A stretch of DNA of 64,000 nt from Bacillus sp. ISL-18 (GTDB taxonomy: Bacteria; Bacillota; Bacilli; Bacillales; Cytobacillaceae). Of the stretch, positions 48,821 to 58,241 are shown piece after piece. Each line of letters opens with the position of its first letter. The stretch's first letter is position 1. The position numbers and the translations under genes are program-made. The DNA is taken from assembly GCF_018613415.1 (NCBI RefSeq), contig NZ_JAGGQG010000010.1, forward strand, positions 657,573-721,572. Reading direction: 5' to 3'. A model generated the notes under the pieces. The model made no database searches. It was not told the origin of the DNA and was given only the letters and a program-made list of their open reading frames with translations.

Positions 48821-50572
48821 TTAATGTTTTGTTGTGTAATCGCGCTTCCTTGGCTGAATTAATGAAACGTCGATCTCTTCGTAATGGAAAGCTGGAGCAG
48901 TTTTAGAATCAACGAATTTCGCCATCGTTGTTTTCATAAATTCCTCATCATTCCGTTCAGGGAAATCTGGTTTATAATGAGCACCACGGCTCTCGTTCCG
49001 GTTATACGCACCGATCGTTATAACACGGGCCAATTGCAGCATGTTCTGTAATTGTCTTGTGAAAGCTGCCCCTTGGTTGCTCCATTTTGAAGTATCATTG
49101 ATATTGATGTGTTGATAACGCTCTAATAGTTCTTGAATCTTTTCATCTGTTTTTAATAGCTTGTCATTATATCGGACAACGGTTACGTTATCTGTCATCC
49201 ATTCGCCAAGCTCTTTATGAAGAACATAGGCATTTTCAGTACCATCTAAAGTCATGATATTATTCCATTTTTCTTCCTGCTCTTTCACATGACGATCAAA
49301 TACAGTAGAAGAAATAGCATCTGAACTCTTTTCAAGTCCTTCGATATATTTAACAACATTAGGTCCTGCTACCATACCGCCGTAAACAGCTGATAACAAG
49401 GAGTTTGCACCAAGACGGTTTGCACCATGCTGTGAATAGTCACACTCACCTGCTGCAAATAAACCTTTGATGCTAGTCATCTGATCATAATCAACCCATA
49501 GACCACCCATTGAGTAGTGAACCGCAGGGAAAATTTTCATTGGTACTTTACGAGGGTTATCACCCATGAATTTTTCATAAATCTCGATAATACCGCCAAG
49601 TTTTACATCAAGTTCATGCGGATCCTTGTGAGATAGATCAAGGAATACCATGTTTTCGCCATTAATACCAAGCTTTTGACGAACACATACATCAAAGATT
49701 TCACGTGTTGCAATATCACGTGGTACTAAGTTTCCATAAGCAGGATATTTTTCCTCAAGGAAGTACCATGGTTTTCCGTCTTTATAGGTCCAAATACGAC
49801 CGCCTTCACCACGTGCAGATTCACTCATTAAACGAAGCTTATCATCACCAGGAATAGCAGTTGGATGGATTTGAATCATTTCACCGTTTGCATAGTAAGC
49901 GCCTTGCTGATACACGATTGATGCAGCTGAACCTGTGTTAATAACGGAGTTGGTTGATTTTCCAAAAATAATCCCAGGCCCGCCCGTTGCCATGATCACA
50001 GCATCTGCAGCAAAGGATTTAATTTCCATTGTTTTTAAGTTTTGGCAGACAACGCCCCGGCAAACCTGTTCATCATCTAAAACTGCACCAAGGAATTCCC
50101 AGCCTTCATATTTCGTTACTAATCCATCTACTTCATGACGGCGAACCTGCTCATCCAGAGCATAAAGAAGCTGTTGCCCGGTTGTTGCACCGGCAAACGC
50201 TGTCCGGTGATGCTGTGTTCCCCCAAAGCGACGGAAATCTAGTAAACCTTCAGGTGTACGGTTAAACATAACACCCATACGGTCAAATAGATTAATAATA
50301 CCAGGTGCTGCATCACACATCGCCTTAACTGGAGGCTGATTCGCTAAGAAATCCCCGCCATAAATGGTATCGTCAAAGTGAATCCATGGGGAATCCCCTT
50401 CCCCTTTTGTATTTACTGCTCCATTAATACCACCTTGGGCACAAACAGAGTGAGAACGTTTAACTGGTACCAGCGAAAAAAGCTCTACCGGTGTTCCTGA
50501 TTCTGCCACTTTGATCGTAGCCATTAGGCCTGCAAGACCGCCGCCGACTACAATCACTTTTCCTTTACCCAT
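48821..50572 (-). CDS. sdhA: Succinate dehydrogenase flavoprotein subunit
   Basis: SdhA (583 residues) oxidises succinate to fumarate. It has the FAD dinucleotide fold VIVVGGGLAGLMATIKVAES, the flavinylation region SVCAQGGINGAVNTKGEGDS with the histidine at RSHS, and the catalytic HPTAIPG and REGGRIW-like residues (SARGEGGRIWTYKDG). Between sdhC and sdhB, with short spacers. Confidence 0.98.
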   Translation of the reverse strand: MGKGKVIVVGGGLAGLMATIKVAESGTPVELFSLVPVKRSHSVCAQGGINGAVNTKGEGDSPWIHFDDTIYGGDFLANQPPVKAMCDAAPGIINLFDRMGVMFNRTPEGLLDFRRFGGTQHHRTAFAGATTGQQLLYALDEQVRRHEVDGLVTKYEGWEFLGAVLDDEQVCRGVVCQNLKTMEIKSFAADAVIMATGGPGIIFGKSTNSVINTGSAASIVYQQGAYYANGEMIQIHPTAIPGDDKLRLMSESARGEGGRIWTYKDGKPWYFLEEKYPAYGNLVPRDIATREIFDVCVRQKLGINGENMVFLDLSHKDPHELDVKLGGIIEIYEKFMGDNPRKVPMKIFPAVHYSMGGLWVDYDQMTSIKGLFAAGECDYSQHGANRLGANSLLSAVYGGMVAGPNVVKYIEGLEKSSDAISSTVFDRHVKEQEEKWNNIMTLDGTENAYVLHKELGEWMTDNVTVVRYNDKLLKTDEKIQELLERYQHININDTSKWSNQGAAFTRQLQNMLQLARVITIGAYNRNESRGAHYKPDFPERNDEEFMKTTMAKFVDSKTAPAFHYEEIDVSLIQPRKRDYTTKH

Positions 50573-50623
50573 TTGTGACTCACTCCTTCTAATCCAAATA
50601 CAATTTTTTCCGACTACAATCTA

Positions 50624-51235
50624 TTAAGAAATAAACGCTATTAAAGTTTGAATGCTTATTAATGAAAGAATAACGAACACACCAATCGTCACGTATGTAG
50701 TAATTTGTTGTGAACGTGGTGATACGGTAATTCCCCAGCTTACTAAAAATGACCATAAACCATTGGCAAAGTGGAAAATAGCTGAGAGAATCCCAATTAA
50801 ATAGAATCCAAACATGAATGGTGATGATAGAATATCATGCATCATATCATAGTTTACCTCAGTCCCAAATGCCGCCGCCACACGGGTTTGCCATACATGC
50901 CAAGCAATAAAGATTAAGGTTAAAACTCCTGTAATACGCTGCAGCATGTACATCCAGTTTCTAAAAGTGCCAAACCTATTAACATTGCTACTTCCGGTAA
51001 AGGCAATATAAAGTCCATAGATTGCATGATATAACAATGGTAAATAGATAAGAACTGTTTCTAGGATGATCTTGAAAGGAAGATTCCCCATGAAACCTGC
51101 TGCCTTATTAAAGGATTCTGGTCCCCCTGTAACAAAATGGTTGACGACAAGATGCTGCGTTACAAATAATCCAATCGGTATAACACCTAGCAATGAGTGC
51201 AATCTTCGATTTACAAACTCTCGATTACCCGCCAT
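50624..51235 (-). CDS. sdhC: Succinate dehydrogenase cytochrome b558 subunit
   Basis: SdhC (203 residues) is the five-helix di-haem membrane anchor of the Gram-positive type B complex II. Histidines in RRLHSLLG, FVTQHLVVNHF, LYHAIYG and IAWHVWQTR, on membrane helices, are the expected haem ligands. It is the first gene of sdhCAB and has a well-formed promoter upstream. Confidence 0.96.
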   Translation of the reverse strand: MAGNREFVNRRLHSLLGVIPIGLFVTQHLVVNHFVTGGPESFNKAAGFMGNLPFKIILETVLIYLPLLYHAIYGLYIAFTGSSNVNRFGTFRNWMYMLQRITGVLTLIFIAWHVWQTRVAAAFGTEVNYDMMHDILSSPFMFGFYLIGILSAIFHFANGLWSFLVSWGITVSPRSQQITTYVTIGVFVILSLISIQTLIAFIS

Positions 51236-51312
51236 AATTTTACCCCCCTTTTAGTTTTCAAAAAATGGTTCTTACTGTTTCCTTTTTTATATTTTTCTTA
51301 CAAATGTATAAT

Positions 51313-51373
51313 GGTCACCACTGTGACAATTATGTGACATGTTCATTTTACTCCCATCATTTAAGAGCGTCAA
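51313..51373 (-). promoter_or_regulatory. sdhC promoter with downstream repeated TGTCAC motif
   Basis: TTGACG (51368-51373) and TAAAAT (51345-51350) are 17 bp apart on the minus strand. The start region just after the -10 holds TGTCACA twice at an 11-bp interval and an overlapping GTCAC/GTGAC dyad (51313-51339), a candidate repressor site. The 51374-51630 stretch toward yslB shows no gene; a TATAAT at about 51630 may serve yslB on the plus strand. Confidence 0.6.
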
Positions 51374-51663
51374 GAAAACGGATACAGATTCTTAAGCAAA
51401 AATAGAAAATTTTTTAAATATATTGATATTATACTAACCATGTCTCTTGTAAGAGTTTTCAGGTTATAAATATATATTAATCCCAATCTTTTCAATCTAT
51501 TTCCAACATCTAACTGGTAGAAATTTTCCACTGGTGGAAATAATAATTATGATGAGAAATAGGATTAAATATTGCACGATAATTAATTTAATCTTAATAA
51601 AACTGATAATGAAATCCGAGTTAAATTGTATATAATAGAATGATAGGAAAGAGGGGAAACATT

Positions 51664-52119
51664 GTGAAAGAAAGTACTGTCGTCGATGTAAGTTTGACCA
51701 CTTCAGAACCGCGTACCATATCGATCTTCGGATATGAATTAATCAGGGAAATCCTTCTGCCTGAGATTCTTGGGAAGGAAGCACCAGAAATATTATATTG
51801 GGCAGGTAAACGGCTGGCTCGGAAGTATCCATTAACTGATTTTGATCAGGTTATTGATTTTTTCAATCAAGCTTCATGGGGTCAATTGGAAATAAAAAAA
51901 GAAAACAAAAATGAACTTGAGATTGAGCTGTTTAGCCCCTTGATTGTATCAAGGGTTAAATCAAAGGCTGAGCATTTCTTCCAGCTTGAAGCAGGCTTCC
52001 TCGCCCAGCAAATGGAACTTCAAAAAGGAGCTATCGCCGAAGCCTTCGAGCACCCCGTCAAAAAGTCAAACAAAGTGCAATTTACCGTCAAATGGGACAT
52101 AAAAGACTCCCTCGAGTAA
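51664..52119 (+). CDS. yslB: YslB, DUF2507 family protein
   Basis: The plus-strand protein of about 151 residues starts with GTG at 51664 (MKESTVVDVSLTTSEPRTIS) after AAAGAGGGG. It belongs to the V4R-like DUF2507 family (FGYELIREILLPEILGKEAP and LYWAGKRLARKYPL). The function is unknown. The position between sdhC (divergent) and lysC matches B. subtilis. Confidence 0.88.
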   Translation: MKESTVVDVSLTTSEPRTISIFGYELIREILLPEILGKEAPEILYWAGKRLARKYPLTDFDQVIDFFNQASWGQLEIKKENKNELEIELFSPLIVSRVKSKAEHFFQLEAGFLAQQMELQKGAIAEAFEHPVKKSNKVQFTVKWDIKDSLE

Positions 52120-52159
52120 TCCAGTCCCATTCGAGTAAATACGATTGCACTGTTATCAA

Positions 52160-52200
52160 TCGTGTCAGGTTCCCTTTCGGTGCCTGACACCATTTTTACT
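52160..52200 (+). terminator. Terminator after yslB
   Basis: GTGTCAGG/CCTGACAC (52162-52190) with a 12-13-base loop is followed on the plus strand by CATTTTTAC. Its 3' arm is the 13-mer GGTGCCTGACACC discussed in the findings. Confidence 0.65.
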
Positions 52201-52211
52201 ATCTTTCTATT

Positions 52212-53432
52212 TTATTGTTGTTTGCCCAGCTCGAAGGCTGTGTGCAGGGCTTCAACTGCTTTTAACATATTTTTTTCTTCTACTACCGCCGAGACTTTAA
52301 TTTCGGATGTGCTGACCATTTTGATTTGAATATCATTCTCGGCAAGTACCTTAAACATTTTCGCTGCCACACCTGGATTGGAAATCATTCCTGAACCGAC
52401 AATGGATACTTTAGCTAATTTATTTTCTGCATCTAGCTGCTCATAACCCAATTCTGTTTTATTATCTTCCAGTACCTTCAGCGTTTCTAATAGGTCATTC
52501 GTTTGGATTGAGAATGACAGATTAGCTGTTCCGCCTTCAGTTGTGCTTTGAATAATAATATCTACATTGAGATGATTTTGCGCTAGAGTTGTAAAAATAG
52601 TTGATAGACTTGTAATTGAGTTAGTCAACCCCAATACGCTTACTCTTGTAATTTCGTCCTCAAATGCCACTCCGCGTACCACTAAATTTTGTTCCATCGT
52701 TGCTTCCTCCTCAATCACTGTTCCTTCTTCTTTCTCCATGCTTGATCTGACCACAAGCTGTACATTGTAATTTTTAGCAAACTCTACTGCTCTGGGATGA
52801 AGTACACCTGCACCTAAATTGGCCAACTCTAGCATTTCATCATATGAAACAGATAATAGTTTTCGGGCATCTTTTATATATCTTGGATCCGTCGTAAACA
52901 CGCCGGTTACATCTGTATAAATATCACACTTATCCGCTTTTAGAGCTGCCGCTAAAGCAACTGCGGTTGTATCTGATCCACCGCGGCCTAATGTTGTAAT
53001 TTCGCCATCCTCGGTTACTCCTTGGAAACCCGCGACAATGACCACCTTTCCAGTTGAAACTTGGGTTTGAATCGCTTTTGTATCGATTTTGGCAATTCGA
53101 GCATTCCCATGTACAGGTTCAGTAACAATTCCTGCCTGCCAGCCTGTAAAAGATACTGCCTCCATTCCTTGTTGTTGTAAAGCCATGGAAAGTAATGCAA
53201 TCGTAACCTGCTCGCCCGTAGACAAAAGCATATCCATTTCACGCTTGCTGGGCTCCTTCGTTATATCCTTGGCCAGGCTTACAAGCTGGTCCGTCGATTT
53301 TCCCATCGCAGAAACCACTACAACCACATCATTGCCCCGCTCTTTTTCCTCTCTTACACATGCTGCAACATTTAAAATTCTTTCAACACTCCCAACGGAA
53401 GTGCCGCCAAATTTTTGTACAACTATACCCAT
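52212..53432 (-). CDS. lysC: Aspartate kinase (lysine-sensitive type)
   Basis: This 406-residue enzyme phosphorylates aspartate, the first step to lysine, diaminopimelate, threonine and methionine. VVQKFGGTSVGSVERI marks the N-terminus, TLGRGGSDTTAVALAAAL the kinase core, and two ACT domains occupy the C-terminal 150 residues. The ATG at 53432 follows GGGGAAAAAG. Expression passes through a lysine riboswitch and then a 122-bp interspersed repeat that lies in the leader just before the gene. Confidence 0.97.
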   Translation of the reverse strand: MGIVVQKFGGTSVGSVERILNVAACVREEKERGNDVVVVVSAMGKSTDQLVSLAKDITKEPSKREMDMLLSTGEQVTIALLSMALQQQGMEAVSFTGWQAGIVTEPVHGNARIAKIDTKAIQTQVSTGKVVIVAGFQGVTEDGEITTLGRGGSDTTAVALAAALKADKCDIYTDVTGVFTTDPRYIKDARKLLSVSYDEMLELANLGAGVLHPRAVEFAKNYNVQLVVRSSMEKEEGTVIEEEATMEQNLVVRGVAFEDEITRVSVLGLTNSITSLSTIFTTLAQNHLNVDIIIQSTTEGGTANLSFSIQTNDLLETLKVLEDNKTELGYEQLDAENKLAKVSIVGSGMISNPGVAAKMFKVLAENDIQIKMVSTSEIKVSAVVEEKNMLKAVEALHTAFELGKQQ

Positions 53433-53480
53433 CTTTTTCCCCACTTTCCATTTTGCTGTCACTAGTATGCTAGTAAATTA

Positions 53481-53602
53481 GAAAAGCGCAAGCGCCTTGG
53501 TCAGCCCCACAAGCATAAGACGAGCCGGCCGAAAGGTTGCTTTTTAACCTTTTGGACGGATTGGCTGTAGACCATCGTGGGCTAGGCGCTGGAGCTAGAC
53601 AT
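53481..53602 (+). repeat. Interspersed hairpin repeat, copy 1 (lysC leader)
   Basis: The 122-bp element starts GAAAAGCGCAAGCGCC and ends GGCGCTGGAGCTAGACA. The ends pair (AAGCGCCTTGGTCAGCCC with GGGCTAGGCGCT), and the centre has AAGGTTGCTTTTTAACCTT. A relative lies at 59648-59845. It lies between the riboswitch terminator and the lysC start codon. Confidence 0.88.
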
Positions 53603-53603
53603 A

Positions 53604-53860
53604 AAAAAAGCAATGAGAAGGGTATCTCATTGCTTTTTGAACACGAACATAAAAATTCCTGTGCAAATAACGTTAAGATAGCTCTCCAAGACATCGTCTT
53701 GACAATTCTGGATTTCTTCAATACAGAACCAGCAAAAGAAGGATATGAGCCCTTCTTTACTTCGGCGAACCTTCCCTTTCATGATCCCTCATCGAAGCTC
53801 ATCCTTCTCAGAACCATTACTATTGAATTTCGCACCTCTACCTTCACTTTATTACGATAA
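53604..53860 (-). promoter_or_regulatory. Lysine riboswitch (L box) of lysC
   Basis: The minus-strand leader starts with a 5' stem and the L-box signature GGTAGAGGTGCGAA, continues with the multi-helix aptamer (GGATGAGC, GCTCATATCC) and ends in a terminator AAAAGCAATGAGA/TCTCATTGCTTTT with a T run (53604-53640). Lysine binding should favour the terminator and reduce lysC expression. Confidence 0.9.
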
Positions 53861-53882
53861 AGTGACTGATTAAATTTTCACC

Positions 53883-53911
53883 ATTATAGCATGTTCATTT
53901 TTATATGACAA
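53883..53911 (-). promoter_or_regulatory. SigA promoter of lysC
   Basis: TTGTCA (53906-53911) and TATAAT (53883-53888) lie 17 bp apart on the minus strand, right beside the uvrC stop codon at 53915. Confidence 0.85.
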
Positions 53912-53914
53912 TAA

Positions 53915-55687
53915 TTATTGACGAAGTTTTTCGATTAATTCCTCTGCGACATTGGTTGGTATACCAAGGGCAGTAAATTCCTCCAGACTGGCTTCCTTCA
54001 TCTTTTTCACTGAGCCAAACTGTTTTAGCAATAATTTTTTTCGTTTTTCACCAATTCCTGGAATATCGTCGAGTAATGATTGAAAAGCACTTTTCCCGCG
54101 AATTTGCCGGTGGAAGGTAATCGCAAAACGGTGGACTTCATCCTGAATCCGCTGCAGCAAATAAAACTCCTGGCTATTTCTCGCTAACGGCACAATTTGG
54201 AGCGGATTTCCATAAAGCAGCTGCGAAGTACGGTGTTTCTCATCCTTCACAAGACCTGCCAGCGGGACATCTAAACCAAGCTCATTTTCGAGAACATCCC
54301 GAACCGCCTCCACATGTCCTTTACCACCATCAATAATAATTAAATCTGGCAACGGCAGATTTTCTTTCAGAGCTCTCGAATATCGTCGTCTGGTAACTTC
54401 CCGCATCGATTCATAATCATCAGGGCCGATTACTGATTTAATTTTGTATTTTCGATATTCACGTTTGTTTGCTTTTCCATCTGTAAAAACAACCATCGCT
54501 GAGACGGGGTCCGTCCCTTGTATATTAGAGTTATCAAATGACTCAATTCTGTAAGGGGTATAGATCCCTAGAAGTTCACCTAAATTTTCAACCGCTTTAA
54601 TTGTTCGTTCCTCATCTTTTTCGATCAGCGAGAATTTTTCCTTTAAGGCAATGTTGGCATTTTTAATTGCCATTTTAACGAGGTCCTTTTTGGCACCTCT
54701 TTGCGGCTGTAGTACCTTTACTTCTAGCAGTTGTTCTGCCAACTGAAGATCCACTTCATCTTGAATTAAAATCTCTTTTGGCTTAAAATGATTGGCTTTT
54801 GTATAAAATTGACCAAGGAATGTCAAGATTTCTTCCTCAGGTTCATTGTAGATCGGGAACATAGAGACGTCCCGCTCGATCAACTTGCCTTGACGGACAA
54901 AAAACACTTGGACACACATCCAGCCTTTGTCGACTGCATATCCAAACACATCGCGGTCCGTAAAATCGGTCATCGTGATTTTTTGCTTTTCCATAATGGT
55001 CTCAATGTGAACAATTTTATCGCGGAGCTCCTTAGCACGTTCAAAATCGAGTTCTTCTGCCGCCGCAGTCATTTTTTCTGTTAACTCATTCTTTATTTCC
55101 TTATAACCGCCATTTAAAAAACGGGTGATTTCGTCAGTCATTTGTTTATATTGATCTTCCCGTACTTCATTAACACATGGTGCAAGGCATTGTCCTAGAT
55201 GGTAATACAAGCAGACTCGGTCAGGCAACGTAGAGCACTTGCGTAACGGATATATTCGGTCGAGCAGCTTTTTGGTTTCGTTTGCCGCCATGACATTTGG
55301 ATAAGGTCCAAAATACTTTCCTTTATCCTTTTTCACTTTTCTCGTAATAATTAGTTTCGGATGTCTTTCCGCTGTTAATTTGATAAACGGATACGTTTTA
55401 TCATCCTTGAGCATGATATTGTATTTTGGATCATATTTCTTAATCAGGTTTAATTCAAGCAGCAGCGCTTCTATATTTGAAGAGGTAACAATATACTCAA
55501 AGTCCTCAATTTCATTAACAAGTCGTAATGTCTTCCCATCGTGTGAACCGTTAAAATAAGAACGTACACGATTCTTCAAAACTTTCGCTTTTCCCACATA
55601 AATAATCGTTCCCTGACGGTCTTTCATTAAGTAGCAGCCAGGCTGATCAGGCAGCAGGGTTAATTTTTGCTTTATAATTTCATTCAT
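53915..55687 (-). CDS. uvrC: UvrC excinuclease subunit
   Basis: UvrC (590 residues) makes both incisions in nucleotide excision repair. The N-terminal GIY-YIG domain ([20 protein letters not shown]) cuts 3', a UvrB-binding UVR motif lies near [17 protein letters not shown], the RNase H-like C-terminal endonuclease contains [10 protein letters not shown] and [10 protein letters not shown], and a tandem helix-hairpin-helix ([20 protein letters not shown]) ends the protein. The ATG at 55687 follows GGAGG; an in-frame GTG three codons upstream overlaps it. Confidence 0.97.
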   Translation of the reverse strand: MNEIIKQKLTLLPDQPGCYLMKDRQGTIIYVGKAKVLKNRVRSYFNGSHDGKTLRLVNEIEDFEYIVTSSNIEALLLELNLIKKYDPKYNIMLKDDKTYPFIKLTAERHPKLIITRKVKKDKGKYFGPYPNVMAANETKKLLDRIYPLRKCSTLPDRVCLYYHLGQCLAPCVNEVREDQYKQMTDEITRFLNGGYKEIKNELTEKMTAAAEELDFERAKELRDKIVHIETIMEKQKITMTDFTDRDVFGYAVDKGWMCVQVFFVRQGKLIERDVSMFPIYNEPEEEILTFLGQFYTKANHFKPKEILIQDEVDLQLAEQLLEVKVLQPQRGAKKDLVKMAIKNANIALKEKFSLIEKDEERTIKAVENLGELLGIYTPYRIESFDNSNIQGTDPVSAMVVFTDGKANKREYRKYKIKSVIGPDDYESMREVTRRRYSRALKENLPLPDLIIIDGGKGHVEAVRDVLENELGLDVPLAGLVKDEKHRTSQLLYGNPLQIVPLARNSQEFYLLQRIQDEVHRFAITFHRQIRGKSAFQSLLDDIPGIGEKRKKLLLKQFGSVKKMKEASLEEFTALGIPTNVAEELIEKLRQ

Positions 55688-55772
55688 TCCGGCCACTCCT
55701 CCGTCCTTTTTTCATACATATAAAATTTTAATGCAAAGCGTCAATAAAAGGAAGTAGGAGACTATTGTCAAA

Positions 55773-55804
55773 AGTAAAAAACCTCAGCCAATTGGCTAAG
55801 GTTC
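55773..55804 (-). terminator. Terminator after trxA
   Basis: AACCTTAGCCAATTGGCTGAGGTT forms a stem followed by TTTTAC on the minus strand, between trxA and uvrC. Confidence 0.85.
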
Positions 55805-55819
55805 TCGGGTTCAACGGTA

Positions 55820-56134
55820 TTAAACGTGCTTTTCTAGAACGCTTGCTAGCGCATCTTTAGGCTGGAAGCCAACTACTTTGTCTACTACTTCGCCGTCTTT
55901 TAATACCAACAAAGTTGGAATGCTCATTACGCCAAAGTTAGCAGCCGTTTGTGGGTTGTCATCCACATCAAGCTTGGTGATTTTTACTTTTTCGCCCATT
56001 TCTGCGTCAAGTTCTTCAAGAACGGGAGCAATCATTTTACAAGGGCCGCACCATGGTGCCCAGAAATCTACAAGCACAAGACCTGAACCTGTTTCAGCTG
56101 TGAAATTTTGATCGGTAACATGTGAAATAGCCAT
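55820..56134 (-). CDS. trxA: Thioredoxin
   Basis: This 104-residue thioredoxin has the redox motif WCGPC (Cys29 and Cys32) in [19 protein letters not shown] and the cis-proline region [13 protein letters not shown]. It is a general cytoplasmic disulfide reductase. It lies between etfA and uvrC, the usual order, with its own terminator. Confidence 0.98.
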   Translation of the reverse strand: MAISHVTDQNFTAETGSGLVLVDFWAPWCGPCKMIAPVLEELDAEMGEKVKITKLDVDDNPQTAANFGVMSIPTLLVLKDGEVVDKVVGFQPKDALASVLEKHV

Positions 56135-56264
56135 TTATATTGACCTCCTAATAAATACTGAAATACTACGGAAAGTATAACATTTGTTTGTCATATCACG
56201 CTAATAATATGTCTCGCAAATAATTTCCCCATTTTTACTATAAGTATTCTATTCATAACCATGT

Positions 56265-56298
56265 AAAAAAGCGAGCCATTCACCGCCCGCTTTTTAGT
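56265..56298 (-). terminator. Terminator after etfA
   Basis: AAAGCGGGC/GCTCGCTTT with T runs on the minus strand ends the fad-etf transcript about 45 bp beyond the etfA stop. Confidence 0.8.
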
Positions 56299-56342
56299 AT
56301 TGACCTGCATTTCCGTTAGTAAACCGTCCTGGCTATAGTTTA

Positions 56343-57320
56343 TTAAGAATGAACTTTTAGTTTTTTAAATTCTTCTGTTAACAGTGGCACGACTTCGAAT
56401 AAATCACCAACAATACCGTAATCAGCTACTTTAAAAATGTTGGCTTCCGGGTCCTTGTTAATTGCGACAATAACCTTGGAATTAGACATTCCAGCTAAGT
56501 GCTGAATAGCCCCTGAAATACCGCAGGCAATATACAAGTCTGGTGTCACAACCTTGCCAGTCTGGCCAATTTGTAAAGAGTAGTCACAATAATCCGCATC
56601 ACAGGCACCACGTGAAGCTCCAACTGCGCCGCCTAATACCTTTGCTAATTCCTTTAATGGAGCAAATCCGTCAGCACTTTTTACACCGCGGCCGCCAGAG
56701 ATCACGACTTTTGCTTCACTTAAATCTACACCCTCACTAGCTTTTCTGACCACTTCCTTGATAATCGCACGAAGATCCTTGATCTCAACAGACAGAGACG
56801 AGACCTCGCCTGTTCTGCTATCATCCTTTACGGAAGGTGCAATATTATTTGGGCGAACAGTGGCAAAAATCATCCCGTCGGTAACAATTTTCTTTTCAAA
56901 TGCTTTACCTGAGTAGATCGGTCTTGTAAATACGATATTTCCACCAGCAGCTTCAACTGCTGTAGCATCAGAAATGAGGCCGGATGAAAGTTTCCCGGCA
57001 ATTCGAGGGGCTAAATCCTTTCCTAACGCTGTGTGTCCTATCACTAATCCTTCAGGCTTTTCTTGGTCAATGACTGCCAATAAGGCTTGGGCAAAACCAT
57101 CCGACGTATATTGTTTTAATTTTTCGTTCTCTACGACCAACACGCGGTCTGCTCCATATTGGATCAGTTCAGTACCTAAAGCGCTTACAGATTCACCAAC
57201 TATAACTCCAACAACTTCTCCGCCTTCTGCCACTGTTTTTGCTGCAGCAACTGCTTCGAAAGAAACATTACGTAATGATCCGTCACGAACTTCTCCTAGT
57301 ACCAATACTTTTCTTGACAT
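56343..57320 (-). CDS. etfA: Electron transfer flavoprotein alpha subunit
   Basis: EtfA (325 residues) binds FAD and accepts electrons from acyl-CoA dehydrogenases. The C-terminal FAD motif includes VVISGGRGVKSADGFAPLKEL, then GASRGACDADYC and CGISGAIQHLAGMSNSKVIV. It follows etfB by 39 bp and is the last gene of the fadR-fadB-etfB-etfA unit. Confidence 0.97.
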   Translation of the reverse strand: MSRKVLVLGEVRDGSLRNVSFEAVAAAKTVAEGGEVVGVIVGESVSALGTELIQYGADRVLVVENEKLKQYTSDGFAQALLAVIDQEKPEGLVIGHTALGKDLAPRIAGKLSSGLISDATAVEAAGGNIVFTRPIYSGKAFEKKIVTDGMIFATVRPNNIAPSVKDDSRTGEVSSLSVEIKDLRAIIKEVVRKASEGVDLSEAKVVISGGRGVKSADGFAPLKELAKVLGGAVGASRGACDADYCDYSLQIGQTGKVVTPDLYIACGISGAIQHLAGMSNSKVIVAINKDPEANIFKVADYGIVGDLFEVVPLLTEEFKKLKVHS

Positions 57321-57359
57321 TCGATTACCCTCCTGAAAAACAATTTTTATGTGAATGGA

Positions 57360-58133
57360 TTAGATTACTTTCGCTTCCGTATGAAGAAGATGTACAAGTT
57401 CCTTCACTTGGTCATTTAAATCCCCTGCTAAAACCTTTCCTGCTTCTTTCTTTGCCGGTAAGAATATTTCGATCGTTTTGGTTTTGGCTTCTACGTCATC
57501 TTCTTCAAGATCGAGGTCGTCTAACTCTAATTCTTCCAGCGGCTTTTTCTTTGCCTTCATGATTCCTGGCAGAGAAGGGTAGCGAGGCTCGTTAAGGCCT
57601 TGCTGTGCCGTAACCAATAGCGGCAGGCTGGATTCAATCACTTCGGAATCTCCCTCTACATCCCGAGTGACTGTTACGCTTGTTCCATCAATTTCTAACT
57701 TTGTAATAGTTGTAACGTAGGGAATATTAAGCAATTCAGCCACGCGTGGGCCAACTTGGCCTGAACCGCCATCAATCGCGACATTGCCGCCTAAAATTAA
57801 ATCCGCATTTTTATCTTTCAAGTATTCCGCAAGAATTTTTGCAGTCGTAAATTGATCTCCATTTTCTACATCATCTTCAATATTAATAAGAACGGCTTTG
57901 TCTGCTCCCATTGCAAGAGCTGTACGTAATTGCTTTTCAGACTCCTCACTGCCTACGGATATCACCGTTACGTCACCGCCATTGGCATCACGAACCTGAA
58001 TCGCTTCTTCAATTGCATATTCATCATATGGATTGATGATGAATTCTGCACCATCCTCGTTAATTTTGCCGCCAGATATGGCAATCTTCTCTTCCGTATC
58101 AAAGGTTCTTTTCATTAATACATAAATGTTCAT
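57360..58133 (-). CDS. etfB: Electron transfer flavoprotein beta subunit
   Basis: EtfB (257 residues) forms the heterodimer with EtfA and binds AMP. It begins MNIYVLMKRTFDTEEKI and includes NPYDEYAIEEAIQVRD and the GGNVAIDGGSGQVGPRVAELL segment, cited here as AIDGGSGQVGPRVAE. The ATG at 58133 follows TAGGAGGG. Confidence 0.97.
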   Translation of the reverse strand: MNIYVLMKRTFDTEEKIAISGGKINEDGAEFIINPYDEYAIEEAIQVRDANGGDVTVISVGSEESEKQLRTALAMGADKAVLINIEDDVENGDQFTTAKILAEYLKDKNADLILGGNVAIDGGSGQVGPRVAELLNIPYVTTITKLEIDGTSVTVTRDVEGDSEVIESSLPLLVTAQQGLNEPRYPSLPGIMKAKKKPLEELELDDLDLEEDDVEAKTKTIEIFLPAKKEAGKVLAGDLNDQVKELVHLLHTEAKVI

Positions 58134-58241
58134 GGTTTCCCTCCTAGTAAATTTCAAACATTAACTCAGTTCAAAAGATTGAGAAAATGATTGGCAAAAA
58201 AATTTTATTAGAACTCCGAGACAGGTCTCTGCCGTCAGAAG

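Noticed and set aside
53537..53860. 107-codon plus-strand frame between lysC and uvrC
   Set aside because: It is antisense to the lysine riboswitch and overlaps the interspersed repeat; no start signal.
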